Below are positions 57,311 through 64,000 of a stretch of 64,000 bases of DNA, piece after piece (the stretch's first letter is position 1; each line of letters begins with the position of its first letter). The position numbers were made by a program, and so were the translations under genes. The notes under the pieces are model-generated. The model ran no database searches and was not told the origin of the DNA. It worked only from the letters and a program-made list of their open reading frames with translations. This DNA is from Lactarius indigo. Its lineage: Eukaryota > Basidiomycota > Agaricomycetes > Russulales > Russulaceae. The DNA lies in NCBI GenBank assembly GCA_025766275.1, contig JAFKAC010000024.1, positions 731,178 through 795,177 of the forward strand, written 5' to 3'.

Positions 57311-60300
57311 CTAGAAACGATCTGTGCCAGGCTCAGGGTCATCAGTCTGTACGAGGTCATCGTCAACCCAGTCAGAGTTGTAGTTCTCCGCAATGATCTC
57401 CCGGCAGCGATGAGTGCGAAGGAACTGGAAGTGTCCGCGAACTCCGCACTTCCAGCACTGCTCATAGACAGGGCAGCGGATCTCGGCGTGTCCGGGGTCA
57501 GTCCTAAAACACTTGCCGCACCACTTGTTAGCGGCATCTTCCTCTCCCGGTTGTTCTTCAAGCCGGCGCCATAGGCACTTGTTGGGCCAATGGCCTGCGC
57601 TCTGGCAATGGTAACAGTACCGCTTGGTCCGAGGGCAGTTAAAGCTGCGATGATAGCGACTGTCACAGCGCCAGCACCGGTCTCCGTTGCGGTTTTCCTG
57701 GAGGCGAGGCATCTCTACAGGTCCTCCGGGGCGAGGGGGAAATGGAAGATCTTGGTGGCGGAAAAGGCGAGGTCGCTGCCATGTGTCGGCGTAGTGTTCT
57801 GCGATACGGGTGTAGGCATGGGCGGCTTCCAGCCGACTGCGCACCCCATCAAGCTCTGAGATGGTGTTGAACAGCAGTCCATGGACTCGATTGCATTGAG
57901 CCTGCAGATCAGTGAACTGCCTCTGGAGCGTAGCCCGCTGTTCCAAACAGTTGCGAAGGCGAGAGACCTCCGCATCTAGCTGTGGGGAGTTGAGGTCCCT
58001 CAGGGCCTCATCTACGGCATATGCCCGCGGATCGTCACGTGAGAGTTGCTGCATTTGATCATCTGACATGACCTGTGGCATGGCTCCTGGGAGACTATCC
58101 AGGTACACAGGTTCTCCATAGACCGGTTGACCTCGGCCCATACAGCCCTTGACGTCTTGGCGGTTACCGGTGTAGGCGATGTACTTTGCCAATACTTTAG
58201 TGCCATCGGGTTGGTTGATGTAGAGGGGGTGGAAGCGGGCTGAGGTCTCTATGTTGGGGAAGAAGGGGAGGCCTGGGTGGTCGTCGTCTTCATCAGGGTC
58301 GTTGTTGGTAGTGGCAGCCACACGCTCATAGTCAATAGGGGCATCCTCCAGTGGAGGCATCGACGAGTGGGAGATCACAGAGACTGGGGGAGAGTCAGGA
58401 GGAGGGGTGGAAGGAGGGAGTGGAGGAGGAGTAGCAGTTGGTTCAGGAGGGGGAGACAGGGAGGACCTAGGGACTAAGTTGGGATGTCCATCAAAACTTT
58501 CCAACAGTGCAACCAATGCCGGATTGACATCCATGGTGGTTTGTTGTTCTGGGGTAGGGGGTCGAGAGAAGAACCCTCGTTCGATGGAGCGTTCAACGAG
58601 GGCTTCAACAGAGGAGGAGCGAGAAGGCATTGTGTGCGAAGATGTAAGAGTAGAGGAGTGGGGGTCTTTTCCTTCCAACCTTGTACTTCTTATATGTGAG
58701 GAGGGCGCTCCTTCGGCATTCGGGTGTAGTCGGAAGAAGTCTTGAATCGCTTCAGGGGCCGATACATTTTCCTCCGGTTCCCATGAGTTGTCACTGTCAG
58801 GGAAGCCCTTCCATTTGATGAGGTAATGGAGTTTACGTCGTCGTCCCTTCTTGGCAGAGTCTAGAACTTTCTCTACTTCCCATTCTTCTTCTCCATTTAT
58901 TATGTCAGGTGGGGGTCGTGGGAAGTTTTCTCCATGGAGCAGTGTTTCCCTATATGGTGTAAGTAGGTTGGCATGGAACACAGGGTGGATCTTCCATTGC
59001 AGGGGTAGGGCGAGTTCGTAGTTGACCGGTGACAGGACTTTGGTAATCCTAAAGGGTCCATGTCGTTTTGGAGCTAGTTTGGCAGTTGGATGGCTAGTCC
59101 TTATGTTTGTTCCTTCTAGCCACACCATTTCTCCTTCTTTGTATGGCTCAAACTTGGAGGGTCGCCGTGCTAGGGAATCTTGTGCTTTCTTTAGGTTGTC
59201 CTGAGCTTCCTTCCTCTTGTTCTTCAGTTCTTCAAGACGTTGTCCTACACTTGGAACTGGGGAGGGTTTTGGCGTCCATGTGGTGCGTGGGAGTTTTCCC
59301 ATGATTAGTTCAAATGGGGGAATTCGGGTTGTAGCGTTGGGCCAGGAGTTATGAGCAAATTCTGCCATTGGTAACCAGGTTACCCAATCATCCTGTCTTG
59401 CATTACACCAAAACCTTAGGTATTGTTCTAACCATTGGTTTGTTCGTTCTGACTGTCCATCTGTTTGTGGGTGGTATGCTGTTGAGATGTTCTGTTTGAT
59501 GTCTAAGGCTTTGCAGAGGGCTCTTGCAAACATTGATGTGAATCGTGGGTCTCGATCAGAAATGACCTTCTTGGGAAGGCCATAGTGGCGGTAGATGTGT
59601 TGTAAATAGAGTTGTGCGACTCCGGCTGCATCTATTGTTTCGTTGCAAGGGATGAATAATGCTGCTTTTGAACAATCGTGATCTGTGACTGTGAGGATTG
59701 TGTCATAGCCTTTTGACTTGGGTAATTTGACGATGAAATCCATGCTGACAGTTTCAAATGGTTCTGTCATCTGTCCAAAAATGGGTGAGAGGCTTGGCTT
59801 CTTTGGGTGGGTGTTGACTTTATTGGCTTGGCATGCTGCGCATCCTTTGACATATTCTTCCACATCTTTCTTCATGCCAGGCCACCAGTAGTCTCGTGTT
59901 ATCAGAGCCATTGTGTTTGAAATTCCAGGGTGTCCAGCGCTTGGAAGGTCATGAAAAGCGTGAATTACCCCCCTCTTAAGGTCGTTGTTCCCTGCAACAA
60001 CCAAGCGCTCATCTTTCCAGCAGAGCCCTGAGTGTTCTTTTAGGTTGTGGGTATCTATCCAGGTTTTGATACGTTCCTGGTCTAGGTTCTGTGTGACATA
60101 AGCCCATAGTTCTTGTTCCTGTGGCAGTTCCCTTGTAGCTTTGACAAATAGTTCTTCCGGAAGGACTGTTACATCCGAGTTGTCATGGGAACCATCATCA
60201 TAGTCTGGTCTTCTTGACAGGGCATCTGCCCGGGCATTCTTGGAGCCGGCAATGTGGTGGAGCTCTATATCAAATTCGGAGAGTTCCAGGACTTCTCGTG

Positions 60301-62245
60301 CTACCCGTCGGCTGATCTTGTGTGGTTCTTTCCAATATTGGAGGTTTGCATGGTCTGTGTACACCACTACCTTGTGAGGGGAGCCTGCTAGATATGCCCG
60401 CCAGTGTCGTAGAGCCCGCACAATGGCTAGCAATTCTTGATCATAGATGTCATAATTTCGTTCTGTTGGTCCAAATGTCTGGGAGTAGTAGGCCACTGGG
60501 TGGCGGATTCCTTGGTTATCCTTTTGGTAAAGCACCCCTCCGTTGGCAAATCGGGATGCATCCACTTCCAATTCAAATTGTTTTTCCAAATCTGGTTGAA
60601 TGAGCACAGGTTCCTTTCCAAGCAGGGTCTTGAGTGTGTCAAATGCCTTTTGACAGTCTTCCGTCCATTCCCATTTGGTGTCCTTTTTGAGTAGGTTGTT
60701 AAGGGGACGGGCAATCATGGAGAATCCTCGGATGAAGCGGCGATAGAAATTTGCAAATCCTTGAAAGGCACGGACTTCTTTGGTTGTTGTTGGAGTGGGC
60801 CAGTCACGTACACCCTGAACCTTAATCGGGTCCATTCGGACCCTCCCTTTTTCCAATATGACGCCCAGGTACTCTATAGACCTAACCTCAAAGGCACATT
60901 TCTCCGGTTTTAGGTAGAGATCATGTTCCTCTAGGCGTTCTAGAACTTGATGGACCACCTTGCGGTGTCTTTCCAGGTCATCAATAGTGGCAATAAGGAT
61001 GTCATCCATGTAGATTATGACTTCTCCAGTTAGGAGCATGTCACGGAATATTACGTTCATCATGGTCTGAAATGTGCTTGGCGAGTTGGTGAGTCCAAAG
61101 AACATGACACGTGGCTCAAACAGCCCCTGATTGGTTTTGAAGGCCGCCTTCCATTCATCTCCTTCTTTGATCCGGATGTTGTTATAACCCCATCGGATAT
61201 CAAATTTGGTAAACAACGCCGCATCCCGGACCTTGTCAATCAATTCTGGGATTAAGGGGAGTGGGTATCGATTCTTGACAGTGTACTGGTTGATCCGTCG
61301 GTAGTCTTGGACAGGGCGAAGCTTTCCATCTTTCTTTTTGATGAAGAAGAAGGGAGACGAGTATGGGGATTTAGAGGGCTGGATATATCCCTTTTCAAGG
61401 TGTTCATTGAGGAATTTGGTAAGGGCTTCATTTTCATCACGTGTTAGAGGGTATATTTTGCAATCAATAGTGGCTGGGGCATGTGGAGTGAGGTCAATGG
61501 CGTGATCCCATGACCTGGTTGGTGGGAATCGGTGGGAGTTCTCTTCACTGAAGACCTTCTGATGTTGTAGGTACTCCTTGGGGACCATTTCTTCTAGCGT
61601 TCTTTCAGTTTGATCTCGTGCCTTTTGCGCCAATTCTGAGGCCACCGTGGTTTTGCCAATGACCTCATCTTGGGTAAATCTGAGATAGAGTTCATCTCCT
61701 TCCTCATACCCGCACTCTTCCAGGAACGTGCTCCACATTTTCCGGATGTGGATCTTTGGTTTGGGGGTGTCTTGTTTTTGGAGTCCTTGGGTAGTGATGA
61801 TGACAGGGAGGTGACTGGTGTCGATGGTGGAGTCCTTCCAGTTGCATTGGGGTTCAAAGGCAGCGAGCCAGGGGTATCCCAGGATCATTCGTTCTTCCCC
61901 TAGATTTGTCACCAGGAACCTCATGGGTAGTTTCTTGGATCCTGATTGGACATCTAGCATGGAGTATGCCGTTAGTTCTCCTGCCTTATTAAGGGTTCCG
62001 TCGATATTCCAGATCTTTTTTGGGTTTGACAGGGGTATCGTCCCTATCCCCATTTGCTTCAGGAGTCTGGGGTCTATGAAATTGTCCGTAGCTCCAGAGT
62101 CTACTAGGACGTCTTGATCGGCCGTTTTGTGTGCAGTTTCCAGGTGTACAGGGACTTTCAAGGATCTATATTGGCTATATTGTACACTGGAAATGTTTAA
62201 AGCTCTAGCCCAGGCCGCCGGGTTCGAGCCTACGAAAAATCCTTC
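57311..62245 (-). CDS. pol: Pol polyprotein of Ty3 element 2 with extended C-terminus
   Basis: The frame runs from 62245 and is in -1 relation to gag; from the non-ATG codon at 62161 it gives 1616 residues. Domains in order from that codon: aspartic protease (LVDSGATDNFID, ~19-30), reverse transcriptase (KFDIRWGYNNIR; VIIYMDDILIAT, YMDD ~383), RNase H (ELEVDASRFANGG, ~530). The integrase has HHCC ~730-790 (GHPGISNTM, CAACQANKV) and the DDE residues in SMDFIVKLP, VISDRDPRF and QSERTNQWL. A GPF/Y module and a chromodomain (EWEVEKVLDSAK, LIKWKGFPDSDNSW, ~1100-1160) follow. About 450 more residues carry a Pro-rich region, GQPVYGEPVY, a coiled coil and a C-terminal cluster of Cys-rich knuckles (CWRCDSRYHRSFNC, CYHCQSAGHWPNKC, CWKCGVRGHF). 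No internal stop is seen, so pol is intact. Confidence 0.9.
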   Translation of the reverse strand, partial: EGFFVGSNPAAWARALNISSVQYSQYRSLKVPVHLETAHKTADQDVLVDSGATDNFIDPRLLKQMGIGTIPLSNPKKIWNIDGTLNKAGELTAYSMLDVQSGSKKLPMRFLVTNLGEERMILGYPWLAAFEPQCNWKDSTIDTSHLPVIITTQGLQKQDTPKPKIHIRKMWSTFLEECGYEEGDELYLRFTQDEVIGKTTVASELAQKARDQTERTLEEMVPKEYLQHQKVFSEENSHRFPPTRSWDHAIDLTPHAPATIDCKIYPLTRDENEALTKFLNEHLEKGYIQPSKSPYSSPFFFIKKKDGKLRPVQDYRRINQYTVKNRYPLPLIPELIDKVRDAALFTKFDIRWGYNNIRIKEGDEWKAAFKTNQGLFEPRVMFFGLTNSPSTFQTMMNVIFRDMLLTGEVIIYMDDILIATIDDLERHRKVVHQVLERLEEHDLYLKPEKCAFEVRSIEYLGVILEKGRVRMDPIKVQGVRDWPTPTTTKEVRAFQGFANFYRRFIRGFSMIARPLNNLLKKDTKWEWTEDCQKAFDTLKTLLGKEPVLIQPDLEKQFELEVDASRFANGGVLYQKDNQGIRHPVAYYSQTFGPTERNYDIYDQELLAIVRALRHWRAYLAGSPHKVVVYTDHANLQYWKEPHKISRRVAREVLELSEFDIELHHIAGSKNARADALSRRPDYDDGSHDNSDVTVLPEELFVKATRELPQEQELWAYVTQNLDQERIKTWIDTHNLKEHSGLCWKDERLVVAGNNDLKRGVIHAFHDLPSAGHPGISNTMALITRDYWWPGMKKDVEEYVKGCAACQANKVNTHPKKPSLSPIFGQMTEPFETVSMDFIVKLPKSKGYDTILTVTDHDCSKAALFIPCNETIDAAGVAQLYLQHIYRHYGLPKKVISDRDPRFTSMFARALCKALDIKQNISTAYHPQTDGQSERTNQWLEQYLRFWCNARQDDWVTWLPMAEFAHNSWPNATTRIPPFELIMGKLPRTTWTPKPSPVPSVGQRLEELKNKRKEAQDNLKKAQDSLARRPSKFEPYKEGEMVWLEGTNIRTSHPTAKLAPKRHGPFRITKVLSPVNYELALPLQWKIHPVFHANLLTPYRETLLHGENFPRPPPDIINGEEEWEVEKVLDSAKKGRRRKLHYLIKWKGFPDSDNSWEPEENVSAPEAIQDFFRLHPNAEGAPSSHIRSTRLEGKDPHSSTLTSSHTMPSRSSSVEALVERSIERGFFSRPPTPEQQTTMDVNPALVALLESFDGHPNLVPRSSLSPPPEPTATPPPLPPSTPPPDSPPVSVISHSSMPPLEDAPIDYERVAATTNNDPDEDDDHPGLPFFPNIETSARFHPLYINQPDGTKVLAKYIAYTGNRQDVKGCMGRGQPVYGEPVYLDSLPGAMPQVMSDDQMQQLSRDDPRAYAVDEALRDLNSPQLDAEVSRLRNCLEQRATLQRQFTDLQAQCNRVHGLLFNTISELDGVRSRLEAAHAYTRIAEHYADTWQRPRLFRHQDLPFPPRPGGPVEMPRLQENRNGDRCWRCDSRYHRSFNCPRTKRYCYHCQSAGHWPNKCLWRRLEEQPGEEDAANKWCGKCFRTDPGHAEIRCPVYEQCWKCGVRGHFQFLRTHRCREIIAENYNSDWVDDDLVQTDDPEPGTDRF

Positions 62246-63162
62246 TCAGCAAAGGCTTTCTCTACGAGCAGTGCTCGCACTTCCTCACTCTGTGCCATCA
62301 GAGTCCCCCACATCTCATTTGCTAGTTCCTCTTTGGTTTTTGTGGTGGATGGTGCAGAGGGTGTAGTTGATGCTTCTGCGAGTTTGGCTGGTTTGTCAGG
62401 GCAGTTTCGCGATATGTGCCCCTGTTTCTTGCAACGGAAACAGCGCCCTTCTGCTTGGAGCTTCTGTTTTTCGGTTTCAGTGAGGGCTGCTCTTCCTGCA
62501 GCTCCTCTTTGAGTTCTTCCTATGTCCATCGCATTTGGGTCACGTGGTTTGACTTTAAAGGCATTGTTCCATTGCCCTTTTGTGAATCCGGCTTTAGTTT
62601 CTTTTTTGATTCCGAAGCGATTTTGGAGATTGATGAAGTCTTAATGGTGCTTTCTGGCTGATTGGGTCCATTCTTTCCAGTCATCTGGGTGGTCGAACTG
62701 TATGATGTTCCTGACCAGTTTTTCAGGTAGACCCCGTGAGAAAATATCCAGGGTTCCTTCTTCGTCTGCACCATATCCTGCCTTCTTTGCAAGGGCAGCG
62801 AACTGAGCGATATAGGTATCAAGGTCTCCATTCTCCATTTTGACTGCTTGGAGTGCCTTCTGTGCCTTCTGCTTCTCCGCAACGTCGGTGTAAGCAGCCT
62901 GGAAGCGATCTAGGATGGTGATCCACAGGTCTTCTTCTGTTGTAGCCCGTCCTCCAGCAAGTTCATCGGTAAGCCAGTCACTTTGTTCCATAACCCAGTC
63001 ATCAACCAAGTCTCCTCGTATTAGGGAGAGGAAGACAATGCATCTGAGATAGGGGTTTCTCATTTGCTCGATTGATCCATTGAGGGCCCGGTAGAAGGTG
63101 AACTCTTTTAGGAATTTCTTGCTGTGGGCTCGGTCTCCAGTGAATTCTTTTGGTGGTAGGCC
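62230..63162 (-). pseudogene. gag: gag of Ty3 element 2, truncated and interrupted
   Basis: The frame reads LPPKEFTGDRAHSKKFLKEF at its distal end and is cut there by telomeric repeats. It contains the gag core (VDDWVMEQSDWLTDE, WITILDRFQAAYTD, LDTYIAQFAALAKKAGY). A TAA at 62641-62643 sits in ARKHH*DFINLQ, consistent with CAA to TAA. After it the same frame continues to MDIGRTQRGAAGR and a CCHC knuckle CFRCKKQGHISRNCP, ending TAG at 62230. At the 3' end a GATTTTTCG run (T5 at 62239-62235, minus strand) lies in the 16 nt overlap with the pol frame. Confidence 0.85.
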
Positions 63163-63182
63163 TTAGGGTTTAGGGTTTAGGG
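63163..63182 (+). repeat. Interstitial telomeric repeat, ~3 units
   Basis: TTAGGG followed by two TTTAGGG units, same orientation as the terminal array, directly abutting the truncated gag. Confidence 0.9.
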
Positions 63183-63398
63183 TGGTCAAATTCGAAGAAA
63201 CCGAGCGAAGCGAGGTTTCTGAGAACTGAGAGCGGAATGGCGAAAGGAGCCAAGGGGAGTGGAGGCTATCCAGTCCCGACCCTTTCGCTTTTATGCTCAT
63301 CAGGGCTTCCTTTCGATTACTAATACCTTCCTCTCGCTAACGCTCGGTTTGCTAGAGGATCTAAGTGGGGGTCAACTGGGAAACAACACTTAACTACA

Positions 63399-63419
63399 GC
63401 AGACCCCGAAGGGGTCTGC
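63399..63419. repeat. Perfect hairpin (9 bp stem, GAA loop)
   Basis: GCAGACCCC-GAA-GGGGTCTGC. Confidence 0.95.
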
Positions 63420-63580
63420 AAGCGTTGTTCAAACGTTCTAAACATACAGGCCATGCTAAGCCATTTCTGCATAGGGATAGAATAAGTTTGCCGTACCTTC
63501 CGGTGAGAAACGGGGGACATCGCGGCGAATACAAGGGGGTAAGATCTTTCCTATGAAGATTAATTCGTTACGCACATGCC

Positions 63581-63601
63581 GACAGGCGCGGAGCGCCTGT
63601 C
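63581..63601. repeat. Perfect hairpin (9 bp stem, GGA loop)
   Basis: GACAGGCGC-GGA-GCGCCTGTC. Confidence 0.95.
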
Positions 63602-63846
63602 CCCTGTTCCTGTACCTGGGATTCCCCATAACCTCTCCTAGTGCCGGCACAGGCACACCGATCGTGATCTACCCCCGAGGGGATAAACCCAAATGGGGAA
63701 GATAGTCTAGACCGTAAGGCACACCGTCGGGGAAATCCGCTTACTCCGTTCCGGTCCGGACTAGCGCCGGACACGTAATAGTTTCAGGGCCGAATAAGCG
63801 CCTAGGTCACGTGACTACCCAGAACCGCATCTGTTTTAACGAAAGG

Positions 63847-64000
63847 TTTAGGGTTTAGGTTTAGGGTTTAGGGTTTAGGGTTTAGGGTTTAGGGTTAGGG
63901 TTTAGGGTTTAGGGTTTAGGGTTTAGGGTTTAGGGTTTAGGGTTTAGGGTTTAGGGTTTAGGGTTTAGGGTTTAGGGTTTAGGGTTTAGGGTTTAGGGTT
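63847..64000 (+). repeat. Terminal telomere array, TTTAGGG heptamer
   Basis: About 22 tandem units over 154 bp to the end of the window. Two variants are visible: a TTTAGG near 63854-63860 and a TTAGGG near 63891-63896. The G-rich strand reads 5'->3' toward the right end, as expected at a right chromosome end. Confidence 0.97.

Larger units (their letters stand above)
56589..63162 (-). mobile_element. Ty3 chromodomain retroelement 2, cut at gag by telomeric repeats
   Basis: Minus-strand gag (truncated), pol with all enzymatic domains, an extended C-terminal region, polypurine tract and 3' LTR. The 5' LTR, primer-binding site and gag N-terminus are missing because telomeric TTTAGGG repeats start at 63163. 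Confidence 0.9.
63183..63846. other. Hairpin-rich segment between interstitial and terminal telomere repeats
   Basis: About 660 bp without a supported gene. It contains perfect short inverted repeats: a 9 bp stem with GAA loop at 63399-63419, a 9 bp stem with GGA loop at 63581-63601, and the palindrome GTGCCGGCAC at 63641-63650. Smaller ones occur near 63672-63682 (CCCC-GA-GGGG) and 63754-63772 (GTCCGG...CCGGAC). Origin unknown; mitochondrial or subtelomeric DNA are both possible. Confidence 0.6.

Noticed and set aside
62216..62232. GGGTTCGAGCC resembling a tRNA T-arm
   Set aside because: No acceptor, D or anticodon arm can be drawn around it; it lies in the gag/pol junction of a retroelement.
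1..64000. CRISPR arrays, bacterial operons, rRNA genes
   Set aside because: None seen; the DNA is eukaryotic with spliceosomal introns and a telomere.
63847..64000. Plant contamination as an explanation of TTTAGGG repeats
   Set aside because: The array is continuous with fungal retroelements, and a second tract sits inside the same contig.

Overview
The window is nuclear DNA from a basidiomycete fungus, most likely an Agaricomycete. The evidence is dense short genes cut by many 45-90 nt GT-AG introns, fungal-restricted families (two DUF6535 membrane proteins, a macrophage-activating-glycoprotein-like surface protein, sedolisins, a DUF1752 protein, an SFP1-type zinc finger) and chromodomain Ty3 retroelements. 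The right edge is a true chromosome end: the last ~150 bp are a TTTAGGG array whose G-rich strand runs 5'->3' out of the window.

Layout. 1-8 kb holds replication and chromatin genes, all on the minus strand: a partial unknown gene, ORC1, an RNase H1 gene ending only 124 bp before the ORC1 start, and an HMG-box gene. 8-13 kb has a secreted glycoprotein gene and the first DUF6535 gene on the plus strand. 13-22.5 kb is a local duplication: two intact S53 peptidase genes, each preceded by a decayed copy of a small Clr2-N-like gene whose intact version lies at 21.6-22.5 kb. 23-33.5 kb carries three regulatory-type minus-strand genes (DUF1752, SFP1-like with an 18 nt microexon, three-finger C2H2) separated by gene-poor DNA with a recurring GTAACTTAC motif. 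34-51.3 kb mixes two minus-strand genes that share an uncharacterised N-terminal domain ('HALWEPNP' motif), one apparently joined to a TPR region and the other to a GATA finger. Between them lie the second DUF6535 gene, a full PSD2-type phosphatidylserine decarboxylase, a small conserved gene, and a broken copy of the PSD2 3' half. 52.4-63.2 kb is two nested or adjacent chromodomain Ty3 elements on the minus strand, the distal one cut off inside gag by telomeric repeats. 63.2-63.85 kb is a hairpin-rich segment lying between that short interstitial telomere tract and the terminal telomere.

Exon coordinates were derived by hand from splice signals, reading-frame phase and family motifs. For ORC1, RNH1, the HMG gene, the S53 pair and PSD2 every exon phase closes. 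The most noteworthy observations are the shared domain with different C-terminal partners, the accessory zinc-knuckle/coiled-coil region after the chromodomain in both retroelements, and the telomere-retroelement-telomere structure.
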